From NCBI RefSeq assembly GCF_005869845.1, contig NZ_VAWF01000002.1, forward strand, positions 372,001 to 436,000: a stretch of DNA of 64,000 nt, written 5' to 3'. Positions 46,419-54,023 of the stretch are shown in pieces. This DNA is from Fodinibius saliphilus (GTDB taxonomy: Bacteria; Bacteroidota; Rhodothermia; Balneolales; Balneolaceae). The stretch's first letter is position 1, and each line of letters opens with the position of its first letter. The position numbers and the translations under genes were made by a program. The notes below the pieces were generated by a model. The model had not been told where the DNA came from. It saw only the letters and a list, made by a program, of their open reading frames with translations, and ran no database searches.

Positions 46419-47552
46419 TTAAACCGTTTGCCGATTTCGACGGAAAATGATCTCATTATAAATTACCACGCCCGTTGTAATTAACCCCGTTATCAGAATG
46501 GTTGAGGATATAAAATTCACGGCCAAAACTGCTGCCGCACCCAACAGAAAAGGAATAGCATGTCGCCAACCTGTTTTATGGGGTTTAATGTGAAATATCC
46601 AGAGCATGACCAGGAAAAAAGCCACCGGTACTGTTATAGCTGCTGAAGCAATTGGATCGCTTATGGCGGTGTGGGCAGTGGTGTGATCTATGTTAACAGC
46701 GATCCCTGCTCCAACTGCCGCAACGGATCCAAAAATAAAGTAGTGACCATATCCCCATAGAAATGCTATCTTCCTTGAGGTAAGGAATTGGTGAGCTGAT
46801 TTGGAGAAATAGAGCCACCAGAATGAGAACAGTATTAACAATCCGCCGGCAATTATGGCAAGTAGGGTATAAAACTCTGCCCCTTGTTCACCAAGAGCAA
46901 TTTGTACGGCGTTAGTAGCAGCGAGTACAGATTCACCTAATACAATGATGGTTAACAGACCGTAACGCTCTGCAATATGTTCAGGATGCCAGGGGGTCGG
47001 ATCGGAATATTCAGCCCACGCTGGTACTGCCAGCTCAACTACTGCCATCAATAAAAAACCCCCAAATGGCCAGTAGTTAACTGCAAACATAATGCCCCAA
47101 CCAATCATCGCTACACATATCCCAATGGCATAGCGTAAATTTGTTGTCTTTAGCGAAGGATCATGGAAGGCGGCTCTGATCCAAAGGCTTGCTAAAGCAA
47201 CCCGCATTACGAGATAACCGATAAAGATGATGTTGAAATTCTGATTGACAAATCCCTGTTGGACACCGGCGGCCAAAATTAAAGCACCGGCAATTTGTAT
47301 GAATGTAGCAATGCGAAAGGGGATATCATCATTGTCGTAAGCCGAAGCAAACCACGTAAAGTTCATCCAGGCCCACCAGATAGCAAAGAAAACCATCGAA
47401 AAACTAATAATTCCGGACACAACGTGATCTTCCGCTATGGCATGATGTAATTGAGCAGCAGCCTGTGCTATGGCTACGACAAAACAAAGATCAAAAAATA
47501 ACTCTAAAAATGAGGCTTGTCGATGTTCTTCATTAGGATCTCTTGGCTTCAT
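46419..47552 (-). CDS. Low temperature requirement (LtrA) family membrane protein
   Basis: A 377-residue polytopic membrane protein with about ten to twelve helices. The LtrA hallmarks are EEHRQASFLELFFDLCFVVA at the N-terminus, RYGLLTIIVLGESVLA near 196-211 and LWGYGHYFIFGSVAAVGAG near 265. First described in Listeria for growth at low temperature, the family has no known substrate. Last intact gene of a minus-strand run starting at 51077; the gap to the DsbA fragment is 50 bp. Confidence 0.92.
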   Translation of the reverse strand: MKPRDPNEEHRQASFLELFFDLCFVVAIAQAAAQLHHAIAEDHVVSGIISFSMVFFAIWWAWMNFTWFASAYDNDDIPFRIATFIQIAGALILAAGVQQGFVNQNFNIIFIGYLVMRVALASLWIRAAFHDPSLKTTNLRYAIGICVAMIGWGIMFAVNYWPFGGFLLMAVVELAVPAWAEYSDPTPWHPEHIAERYGLLTIIVLGESVLAATNAVQIALGEQGAEFYTLLAIIAGGLLILFSFWWLYFSKSAHQFLTSRKIAFLWGYGHYFIFGSVAAVGAGIAVNIDHTTAHTAISDPIASAAITVPVAFFLVMLWIFHIKPHKTGWRHAIPFLLGAAAVLAVNFISSTILITGLITTGVVIYNEIIFRRNRQTV

Positions 47553-47602
47553 TAATTGAAACCAAGCAGTGCTGTCAGATTTATTTTGGGGTACTATACT
47601 GT

Positions 47603-47836
47603 TTATAAAAGATTGTCAATTGCTTGTTGTAGTTCTTTGTAATTCAATTCTCTGTAATACATCTCTTCATTGATAAAAAACGTTGGGGTCCCTTCAACAT
47701 CGTGAGTTATTCCTTCTTTGAGTTGAGTAGCAACGAGATCACGGAACGTACGCTGCGTCAAATCACTCTTAAATTGATTAACATCAAGATCAAGTTGATT
47801 CGCAATCTCCTCAATTTTTAAGAGTCGGATTGTCAT
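47603..47836 (-). pseudogene. DsbA/FrnE-like thioredoxin-fold fragment
   Basis: A 77-codon frame equal to the C-terminal third of a DsbA/FrnE-like protein: LDLDVNQFKSDLTQRTFRDL, then VEGTPTFFINEEMYY with the cis-Pro GTPTFFIN loop that faces the active site. The N-terminal thioredoxin strand and CxxC are absent and no homologous sequence precedes it. It is a truncated relic inside the detox operon, or a very unusual stand-alone tail. Codon use is like its neighbours. Confidence 0.75.
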
Positions 47837-47867
47837 AGTTTACTGCCAAGAGTTTGAAGGACTATTT

Positions 47868-48440
47868 TCAGATAAACTTATTGACCCAATCATGTAGTGC
47901 CTCCAGGTATTTGCCCAGATATTTGCGTGTGGCTTCGTCCGTCAGATTTCCGTTGCCATCAAATTTTTCATGGGCGCGAAAAACAAGAATTTCCGGTTTT
48001 GGCATGCAATAAGAGTTGGAAGCTTCAAGCGCTTGTCGTAGTTGACTCTGACCGCGTGCTGAGCCCGTCATTCCTGGTGAAGCACCCAGAATCCCAACAG
48101 GCTTTTTATTTAACGGAGCATCTTTGGGAGTTCGAGAAGCCCAGTCGACTGCATTTTTAGTCACCGCCGGTACGCCATGATTATATTCGGGTGTTGCAAT
48201 TAGGAGACCATCTGCCTGGCGAATAGCTTCTTTAAATGCTGCAACACGTTTGGGATCGCCTTTGGCTTCCACATCCGCATTGTAAAGTGGAATACCCTGG
48301 AGATCAAAAATCTCAATATCCATCGATTCGGGAGCAAGCTCCTTAGCTGCTCTCAAAACCGCTTTATTAAAAGATCCCTTGCGCAGACTACCTGCGAACG
48401 CCAGTATTTTTACGTCATTATTGATATCTGGATTTACCAT
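47868..48440 (-). CDS. NADPH-dependent FMN reductase
   Basis: A 190-residue flavodoxin-fold reductase (NADPH-dependent FMN reductase/azoreductase-like). FMN-phosphate loop ILAFAGSLRKGSFNKAVL (about 13-30), and the flavin-contact loop IATPEYNHGVPAVTKNAVDWASR (about 80-102). The family reduces quinones, chromate or azo dyes with NAD(P)H. In this operon, beside a ring-cleaving dioxygenase and an esterase, a quinone-reducing role is the natural reading, by analogy with the Bacillus mhq genes. Length is typical. Confidence 0.92.
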   Translation of the reverse strand: MVNPDINNDVKILAFAGSLRKGSFNKAVLRAAKELAPESMDIEIFDLQGIPLYNADVEAKGDPKRVAAFKEAIRQADGLLIATPEYNHGVPAVTKNAVDWASRTPKDAPLNKKPVGILGASPGMTGSARGQSQLRQALEASNSYCMPKPEILVFRAHEKFDGNGNLTDEATRKYLGKYLEALHDWVNKFI

Positions 48441-48510
48441 CTGTCAATATTTGAAGATTACATTTATTTTTTCTAATGCTAAAATAAGCTCAGGCTGCTG
48501 TCAAATACTC

Positions 48511-49188
48511 TCATTTATCATAGAGGATATTCGCCATCATGCCACGAATTACCTGTATTTCTTCTTTGCTAATAGTATGTCCCATGTCTTTATAAATTTG
48601 TTTGTTAACATCAGCATTAAGTTGTTCAAACACCGCTTCGGTTTCATCTATTCGTTCGTTGGGTACATGAGGATCATTATCACTACAACCGATGAAAACA
48701 GGTGTCTTATCCAATGAGCCTGAGTAATGTTCTTGGTTAATCGTTGGACCAATCAGGCCGCCGCTTAACGCAACAACGCCACCCAGCTTTTGTGGGTGAC
48801 GAGCAGTAAATTCAGTTGCCAGACAAGCACCCTGCGAAAAACCAAGCAAGATGATCTTCTCTTTGGAGATCCCTCCCTGATTAACATCTTCCAAAAGGTC
48901 ATGCAAAAGTTGTAACCCGCTCGATATGCCCGGCTGATTCTTTTCCCTGGGTTTCAAGAAGGAATACGGATACCACCTGTGATGCTGTGCCTGCGGGGCA
49001 ACATAATGAAAATCGGGCTGGGCGAACTCATCGGCCAGCGGAAACATACTTTTAGCTGTTGCACCACGGCCATGCACCATAATCATAACTGCTTCAGCTC
49101 GTGATAATGAAGCCCCATGTTCAAAGGTATTAGCTTCTTGATGCGGACCGTTAAACGGATTGTCAGGATCAACTCGGAATAACGCCAT
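48511..49188 (-). CDS. Phospholipase/carboxylesterase family hydrolase
   Basis: A 225-residue alpha/beta hydrolase of the phospholipase/carboxylesterase (YpfH/MhqD) group. The oxyanion segment is VMIMVHGRGATAKSMFPLAD (about 30-50), the nucleophile elbow is LLGFSQGACLATEF (Ser about 116), the acid is likely in CSDNDPHVPNERI, and the His is in KDMGHTISKEE near 208. In Bacillus, mhqD sits with the ring-cleaving dioxygenase mhqO. The same pairing is seen here: the dioxygenase gene lies 26 bp upstream. Confidence 0.92.
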   Translation of the reverse strand: MALFRVDPDNPFNGPHQEANTFEHGASLSRAEAVMIMVHGRGATAKSMFPLADEFAQPDFHYVAPQAQHHRWYPYSFLKPREKNQPGISSGLQLLHDLLEDVNQGGISKEKIILLGFSQGACLATEFTARHPQKLGGVVALSGGLIGPTINQEHYSGSLDKTPVFIGCSDNDPHVPNERIDETEAVFEQLNADVNKQIYKDMGHTISKEEIQVIRGMMANILYDK

Positions 49189-49214
49189 TGTTGTGAAAGA
49201 GTATCGATTTATGA

Positions 49215-50147
49215 TTATACCGTAATCTCAGGCAGACGTTTTTCAATCATCTCGCGTCGGGATTCCAGCCATGGCGGAAGAATGAGTTTCTGGCCGAGTT
49301 TGTCGGCATCTTCATCCACAGCATAGCCGGGTCCGTCTGTTGCAATCTCGAATAATACCCCGCCAGGAGACCGAAAGTAGACCGAATGAAACCAGTGGCG
49401 GTCGATAATCTCCGAAGGTTGTAAGCCCATGTTGATGACCTTTTTCCTCATCTTTTTTTGCTCATCCTTGTCCTGAGCACGGAAGGCAACATGATGGATA
49501 ATCCCCCGACCATTTGCAGATGGTTTATCTTCGCCCTCCTCAATGATAACTGAACCGCCGATAGGGGCATCAGTTGTGTATAGACGGGCGTTCTCACTCC
49601 TGTCCGTTTCCTCGAAACCAAATATATTTTTCAAGACATTTGCTGTTGGTTCGGTCTGTTTTAGGCGTAGCGTGGTACCCTTAAAACCACGGATACCATA
49701 TTTTGCGGGCACAGTACTTTGATCCCAGCCGGGCAGTTTTTTGGCCTGCTCCTCAAAGACAAGCTCAAGTTGCAGACGATCCGGATCTTTGAACCCAATT
49801 GTTTGTTGTCCAAACCGGTCATAGGGGCCGTCAAAGTCAATGCCTTCCTCTCCAAAATGTTCGGCCCAGTAATGTATCGAGTCTCCAGGCACAGCGAATG
49901 CGACTTTTACGGCCTCCCCCAAACCCGGTTTACCCTGTCGTGCCATCGGCCAAGGGAAAAAGGTGAGACCGGATCCCGGTGAACCTTGTTTATTTCCATA
50001 AAAAAGGTGATAGGTGCCCGGATCATCCTGATTTACTGACTTTTTTACCATCCGCATGCCGAGCGATTTTACGTAGAAATAAACATTCCGTTGCGCATTG
50101 CCCGCCATGGCTGTAATGTGATGAATACCTTTGTGATGCTGTTCCAT
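49215..50147 (-). CDS. Ring-cleaving VOC-family dioxygenase (MhqO-like)
   Basis: A 310-residue protein of two glyoxalase/VOC modules. Module 1 starts KGIHHITAMAGNAQRNVYFY (metal His near 7-8) and contains FFPWPMARQGKPGLGEA. Module 2 starts RGIIHHVAFRAQDKDE (about 160) and ends RSPGGVLFEIATDGPGY (metal Glu). The order and spacing match the MhqO/CatE-type ring-cleaving dioxygenases that act on hydroquinones. The operon order DUF5996, dioxygenase, esterase, FMN reductase supports aromatic electrophile removal. The gap to DUF5996 is 9 bp. Confidence 0.93.
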   Translation of the reverse strand: MEQHHKGIHHITAMAGNAQRNVYFYVKSLGMRMVKKSVNQDDPGTYHLFYGNKQGSPGSGLTFFPWPMARQGKPGLGEAVKVAFAVPGDSIHYWAEHFGEEGIDFDGPYDRFGQQTIGFKDPDRLQLELVFEEQAKKLPGWDQSTVPAKYGIRGFKGTTLRLKQTEPTANVLKNIFGFEETDRSENARLYTTDAPIGGSVIIEEGEDKPSANGRGIIHHVAFRAQDKDEQKKMRKKVINMGLQPSEIIDRHWFHSVYFRSPGGVLFEIATDGPGYAVDEDADKLGQKLILPPWLESRREMIEKRLPEITV

Positions 50148-50156
50148 TGGTTTGAT

Positions 50157-51077
50157 CTATTTTGATTTAATTAAATTGCTTGTATCCCATCCTGCTTTTT
50201 CAACACCTGCTTCCCATGAACTTCTCAGAAAGTTCAACACAGCCTGCTCCGGGTCATCAGCGTTTCTGACATCCTCGTACATCAATAATGCCATCGGGCT
50301 TCCACGTTGTTCGGTCCAGAAAGATTCGTCAGGCTCTAGTGGTGCACTGTCGAGATCTTCGGGAGCCGGAAAGGTGTAGGAATACAGTGCGGCATTCGGA
50401 ATATTTTCATCACCGGCCCAGAACCCAAAACTTATTACTTCATGACTGTACGCCTCTTGGTCCACATGGCCAGCTTCTGGCATCGGCGGCGCCTCATCAC
50501 CAGAGAATCGGGTTACCGCCAAGTCAAAGCTATGCCAGTATAATTGTACTGGACAAACCTTGCCCTTAAAATCACGGTTAAAAAGCTGGAAAAGACGAAC
50601 CAGATGCGACAGGATTTTCCAGTACCGCTCCACATACTTTTTGTCGTATCGATTATGCTCCTTGTCTTCTGGAAAAGGAGTATCAAAAGGCTGATCATAA
50701 GGTTTTGCAAGAATATCTACATCAATATCTAACTGGTCGAAAATACCAAACAGCTTTTGATAAAATTCTGAAACTGATAGTCCATCGTAAAGTTCAAACT
50801 GTTCCTGCTCACCTTGGCTTGTCGTAACCGTCAGCTGGTGATCAATAAAGTCAAAATTAATTTCAAAATGATGATCTTTATAAGGTATGGTACTGGTTCC
50901 CAGACCTCGTGTATTTACGTAAAGGGGAACATGCCACCAGTGGTTTTGATGTGGTGTGAGTTCCATCCGGATTTTACCCACGATCTGTACATAAAGATGA
51001 AGCGTTTGCTTGGTCTCTTTCCATTCATCAAGCGGTAACGCCGGAAAAGGTTCCATTTCCATAATCTCAACCCTCAC
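50157..51077 (-). CDS. DUF5996 family protein
   Basis: A 306-residue DUF5996 protein. Blocks include ALPLDEWKETKQTLHLYVQI, LTPHQNHWWHVPLYVNTRGL, HSFDLAVTRFSGDEAPP and HEVISFGFWAGDENIPNAA. The pattern of paired His/Trp/Asp residues (HNHWWH; HSFD; FWAGD) suggests a metal- or ligand-binding enzyme of unknown reaction. It is the first gene of the presumed detox operon, so the promoter is at 51078-51212. The partner set makes an aromatic- or quinone-related role plausible, as inference from context only. Confidence 0.88.
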   Translation of the reverse strand: MRVEIMEMEPFPALPLDEWKETKQTLHLYVQIVGKIRMELTPHQNHWWHVPLYVNTRGLGTSTIPYKDHHFEINFDFIDHQLTVTTSQGEQEQFELYDGLSVSEFYQKLFGIFDQLDIDVDILAKPYDQPFDTPFPEDKEHNRYDKKYVERYWKILSHLVRLFQLFNRDFKGKVCPVQLYWHSFDLAVTRFSGDEAPPMPEAGHVDQEAYSHEVISFGFWAGDENIPNAALYSYTFPAPEDLDSAPLEPDESFWTEQRGSPMALLMYEDVRNADDPEQAVLNFLRSSWEAGVEKAGWDTSNLIKSK

Positions 51078-51212
51078 TGTTTAATTTTAATCTTGCTGTA
51101 TCTCAGTCAGATGACAACTATAATAATGGTATTAATTTATTAGCTGACTTGCATTGATGTATGGTAAGAATTACAGTGATCACAAAAGCACTTTAGTCTG
51201 CTCCTGTGACAG

Positions 51213-51791
51213 TTACTTATTTGATAGTTCTTTTCTTACCCTACTTAAACTCTCTGGTGTAATCCCTAAAAAAGAAGCGATCATCCATTGGGGAACTCGG
51301 AGCGTTAAATCCGAATATTTATTGAGAAAATTTAAATATCTATCCTTCGCGTTTTTCCCAATTAAACGGTCTATCCTATTTTGTAAGTGGCGTATATGAT
51401 TTTGAAGAATCCGTTCATTATGCTTTCTAAATTGAGGACTTATCTCAGAAGCTATGTTAATGAATTCTTCATCCAATACAGCTACCTTGGTTGGCTCAAT
51501 CGCATCAATATAAAATTCGGAAGGCTCATCAAAGTAAAAACTTGCCCTGTCAACAACCAGCCACTTTTCAGGGGCAAATTCCAGGATATTTTCTTTGCCC
51601 TTTCTATCGACAGAGTAAAAGCGCAAGAGTCCTTTTTCTACATAAAAGAACTGTTTACATACCTGTCCTTTCTGTAACAGTATTTCATTTTCTTCAACAA
51701 ATTTCGTGTTTATTCTTTGCTGAAGCTGTTCCAACTGTTTTTCCGTTATTCCCGCGCTTTCTTTAAGATATCTTGTAAACTCGTAACTCAT
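51213..51791 (-). CDS. Crp/Fnr-family transcriptional regulator
   Basis: A 192-residue regulator. An N-terminal cyclic-nucleotide-binding beta-roll (about 25-115) has NEILLQKGQVCKQFFYVEKGLLRFYS and VVDRASFYFDEPSEFYIDAI. The dimer helix and a C-terminal winged helix (VPQWMIASFLGITPESLSRVRKEL, about 167-190) follow. It lacks the Fnr cysteines and the canonical phosphate-binding RxS of cAMP-binding Crp, as usual for this Bacteroidota subgroup. It lies 135 bp upstream of the DUF5996 operon in the same direction and may regulate it. Confidence 0.9.
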   Translation of the reverse strand: MSYEFTRYLKESAGITEKQLEQLQQRINTKFVEENEILLQKGQVCKQFFYVEKGLLRFYSVDRKGKENILEFAPEKWLVVDRASFYFDEPSEFYIDAIEPTKVAVLDEEFINIASEISPQFRKHNERILQNHIRHLQNRIDRLIGKNAKDRYLNFLNKYSDLTLRVPQWMIASFLGITPESLSRVRKELSNK

Positions 51792-51868
51792 TAATTATTT
51801 CTTAAAGTTATAATGATTTGACAATTGAAGCATTTGTAATATTTCAAGAACCTAATGTTCACTTTATG

Positions 51869-51893
51869 GCTAACGACATGGCGCATAACCGGC
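51869..51893. repeat. 25-bp repeat, copy 2
   Basis: GCTAACGACATGGCGCATAA followed by CCGGC is the partner of 43695-43719. The following GGCAGGCGCCGGAGTGGTGA also resembles 42341-42360 (TGCAGGCGCAGAAATGTTGA), so a looser family of diverged repeats is scattered over the accessory block. Confidence 0.6.
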
Positions 51894-52059
51894 AGGCGCC
51901 GGAGTGGTGAAGTTGTTTTAAAACGAAAGATTAACTAATAAACCGAAGGGAGGCAAGGAAGGGCGAGGCCTGTCCGAGTTAATGCACAGGATCTTTCCAA
52001 AAAGGAAGTCCTCATTTAGATTAGAGATGTTCAACCCTAACTAATCCAAGGAGGACCCC

Positions 52060-52235
52060 ATGATTCACGTAGGAATCGATTTACATACTAATAATATGGT
52101 AAATGTCGCAATTACAGCAATGGCGAAGTAATTCGAGAGGCCAAACTGCCGACGTCTCGGCGATCACTGGAGGATTTTTTTGGTTCAATGGAGGGCCCTG
52201 TGAAAGCCGTTGTCGAATGCACGAGCAATTGGTAT
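52060..52235 (+). mobile_element. IS110-family element fragment, N-terminal part only
   Basis: Behind a strong ribosome-binding site (AAGGAGG) the frame reads MIHVGIDLHTNNMVNVAITA. It needs one inserted A near 52120 to continue NGEVIREAKLPTSRRSLEDF, then FGSMEGPVKAVVECTSNWYW. These are the first two acidic motifs (GIDLH, VECTSNWYW) of the DEDD domain of a second IS110 type, distinct from the copy at 45.4 kb. Homology ends abruptly at Trp-Tyr-Trp, exactly where repeat B begins. The rest of the transposase is missing. Upstream 51960-52055 has short stems (CCTGT / ACAGG) that could be left-end RNA. Confidence 0.85.
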
Positions 52236-52367
52236 TGGATGCCGGCAGGTAATCCGAGCATGATCACCGAAACCGGTTGCCAGTTACAGGTTGGAAAAAT
52301 TAGGATTTATGAAATATCCGATAAAAGCATGCTGGGTGAGGACTATCTACTTGATATTTTCCTTTTT
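52236..52367. repeat. Diverged 130-bp repeat, copy B
   Basis: It begins TGGATGCCGGCAGGTAATCC at the break of the IS110 fragment and ends GGGTGAGGACTATCTACTTG then ATATTTTCCTTTTT. It matches copy A (45051-45180) in direct orientation, with about 90% identity in the first 54 bp and last 30 bp. Confidence 0.75.
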
Positions 52368-52392
52368 GAAGGGGTTATAGGGCTACAATTGG

Positions 52393-52599
52393 TTAACAGC
52401 AATTCTGATCTTGTTGAACAGGTGGGCAAGCTTTTGAGCCAAAACTACAAAATACACAGCAATCATCTTCTTTCGGTTTCAAAGTGGTATTACAGTTTTC
52501 ACATTCATAGAAGTATTGGCAAGCTCCGGTGGGCATTTCTTCTTCTTTTTGATGTCCACACTCAGGACAAGTGATTACTGATTTCGTAGCTATTTCCAT
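52393..52599 (-). CDS. GDCCVxC-domain small cysteine-rich protein
   Basis: A 68-residue protein with ten cysteines in three clusters: TCPECGHQ (12-14), YECENCNTTLKP (33-36) and the diagnostic EDDCCVFCSFGSKACPPVQ (about 46-61). The last block is the GDCCVxC motif found in small (seleno)proteins, here with Asp-Asp in place of Gly-Asp and cysteine codons (TGC, TGT, TGT), not UGA, so no selenocysteine. Such proteins are often near mercury or redox genes; a metal- or thiol-related role is plausible. It stands alone on the minus strand, opposite repeat B and the IS110 debris. Confidence 0.85.
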   Translation of the reverse strand: MEIATKSVITCPECGHQKEEEMPTGACQYFYECENCNTTLKPKEDDCCVFCSFGSKACPPVQQDQNCC

Positions 52600-53318
52600 T
52601 TTATGAATTGACTAAATCTTGTGCTAAAATTTTATGATTTCTTTGCTGTTTATTTTACCCAAATAAATGGGTAGCTCTATAACCTATGATTATCGCAACT
52701 AGGCGATTGTATAATAATGTTATTATTCAACGATCGTAAGTTGTATAAAAGGCTGCTAAGGGCAAAATCGAATATTATAGGGGAATGTAATGGTGCAGCT
52801 ATGTGCTATAACATGTTGACATAACATGACGGCCTGACCATGATGCAACTTATTTAAAATGGACGTTTTTTGTCGTGAAATTTACCATTATGGGAAATCG
52901 TTGAATTAGCGGAAATTAGTAGCTGTAACAGCATAAAATAGAACCCCCACAGATTTAGCTATTTGATTAAGTAGATATTCTACTCCCACCACAGTTCTAT
53001 TCCGTTAATTTCAATGGCGGGGGAGGCATTTTTCTTACAGGAATGGAAAAAAATTCCAGCAAAGGGGCTAAGAGCCGCTGAGAATAGAATGAATGCGTTT
53101 TATAAGCATGCTTTAAGAAGGTTGGCACAATAATTTCATGCTATAATATCTCTGGTTAGTGATCTAAGATTTAATTTAAGAAGGCATTGACCAGAGTCGA
53201 TAATAAGTATAGGCAGTTAAAGTAAAATACTTGTGCTCACAAAAAGATTGGAGGTTCATGTGAGCGGCAGTAACGGCTTCGGGGAACGCGGTTCCTTAAC
53301 TAGCCGGTAGAAAAAGAA
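52600..53318. other. 719-bp gap without a recognised gene
   Basis: Seen here: a small hairpin TACCC / GGGTA (about 52668-52684), an 8-bp inverted repeat AATAGAAC (52937-52944) / GTTCTATT (52994-53001), and a 39-codon plus-strand frame at 53014-53133 (MAGEAFFLQEWKKIPAKGLR then AAENRMNAFYKHALRRLAQ) that I do not recognise. A GGAAC / GTTCC hairpin lies near 53284-53296. Overall it looks like worn accessory sequence ending at tRNA-Asp. Confidence 0.4.
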
Positions 53319-53350
53319 AAAGCCCCTAACTCAAAAGAGCTAGAGGCTTT
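53319..53350 (-). terminator. Terminator of tRNA-Asp
   Basis: On the minus strand a 14-bp stem (AAAGCCTCTAGCTC / GAGTTAGGGGCTTT, G-U pairs allowed) around TTTT, then TTCTTTTT. It starts 7 bp after the tRNA 3' end. Confidence 0.85.
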
Positions 53351-53357
53351 AAAAGAG

Positions 53358-53431
53358 CGATCCGGACGAGATTCGAACTCGCGACCTCCTGCGTGACAGG
53401 CAGGCGTTCTAACCAGCTGAACTACCGGACC
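53358..53431 (-). tRNA. tRNA-Asp (anticodon GTC)
   Basis: A 74-nt cloverleaf on the minus strand. The acceptor stem GGTCCGG / CCGGATC has one G-U pair, with discriminator G. The D arm reads AGTTCAGCTGGTTAGAAC, the anticodon arm CCTGCCTGTCACGCAGG with GTC, and the T arm GCGAGTTCGAATCTCGT. The CCA end is not encoded. Its 3' end faces the 41-53 kb accessory block, the classic geometry of an island insertion site, though I find no second copy of the 3' end. Confidence 0.97.
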
Positions 53432-53555
53432 AAACGAGAGCCCAAATATAAGAACCTTAAGCACCATATGTCAAGTAATATTTGACCTTTTTTGAAATTT
53501 TGGTCGACTACAGTAATATGGTTACAATGAAAGCTCAATTTAAAGAAATGGTATT

Positions 53556-53948
53556 ATGTATCAGCCCAAATTTGTAGAAGTTTCCCATGATATAAGTGTT
53601 GAGGTAAAACCGGTATATTTAGAAGAAGAATCTAATCCTATAGCGCATAAGCACGTCTTTGCGTACTTTATCAAGATAAAAAATATGGGTGATGAACCGG
53701 TACAGCTTGTGAGTAGATACTGGGAAATTGAAGATTCACAAGGTAAAGACCATGAGATTACTGGTGACGGGGTTATTGGGGTACAACCGATCATTCAGCC
53801 TAATGATTCTCACAGTTATAATAGTTTCTGTGTGCTAAAATCTTTTGAAGGAAGTATGCAGGGACATTACACCATGAAGCGAGAAGATGGTGAAACGATT
53901 GAAGTGCGTATTCCAAAGTTTTTATTAGTTTCTCATTTGTTGAACTAA
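53556..53948 (+). CDS. apaG: ApaG domain protein
   Basis: A 130-residue ApaG of the immunoglobulin-like fold. Family blocks: ISVEVKPVYLEEES, FAYFIKIKNMGDEPVQLVSRYWEI, GDGVIGVQPIIQPNDSHSYNSF and GSMQGHYTMKREDGETIEV. ApaG was linked to Co/Mg efflux in Salmonella and resembles a domain of F-box proteins; the exact role is not established. Length is typical. It is convergent with the glutathione peroxidase gene. Confidence 0.95.
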   Translation: MYQPKFVEVSHDISVEVKPVYLEEESNPIAHKHVFAYFIKIKNMGDEPVQLVSRYWEIEDSQGKDHEITGDGVIGVQPIIQPNDSHSYNSFCVLKSFEGSMQGHYTMKREDGETIEVRIPKFLLVSHLLN

Positions 53949-53953
53949 AAAAA

Positions 53954-53984
53954 AGAGAGCCGCAAGTATCAGTTGCGGCCCTCT
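53954..53984 (-). terminator. Terminator after the glutathione peroxidase gene
   Basis: A 12-bp stem AGAGAGCCGCAA / TTGCGGCCCTCT (one mismatch), with eight T following on the minus strand. It may also serve convergent apaG. Confidence 0.9.
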
Positions 53985-54023
53985 GTCGGGATGGTGATGG
54001 GATGTATTTAGGGATACATCACA

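Noticed and set aside
43695-51893. The 25-bp GCTAACGA repeats as integron attC sites
   Set aside because: They begin with a TAAC-like core and contain GC-rich inner parts, but neither has the paired RYYYAAC / GTTRRRY cores or a foldable attC stem, and no integrase was seen.
52188-52574. 128-codon plus-strand frame as a gene
   Set aside because: It is a composite: IS110 N-terminal fragment, then repeat B, then the antisense of the GDCCVxC gene.
52393-52599. Selenocysteine in the GDCCVxC protein
   Set aside because: All cysteines are TGC or TGT codons; no in-frame TGA occurs in the motif.
52937-53001. 8-bp inverted repeat as ends of a small transposable element
   Set aside because: Only 65 bp, no target duplication seen, and arms diverge just outside the 8 bp.
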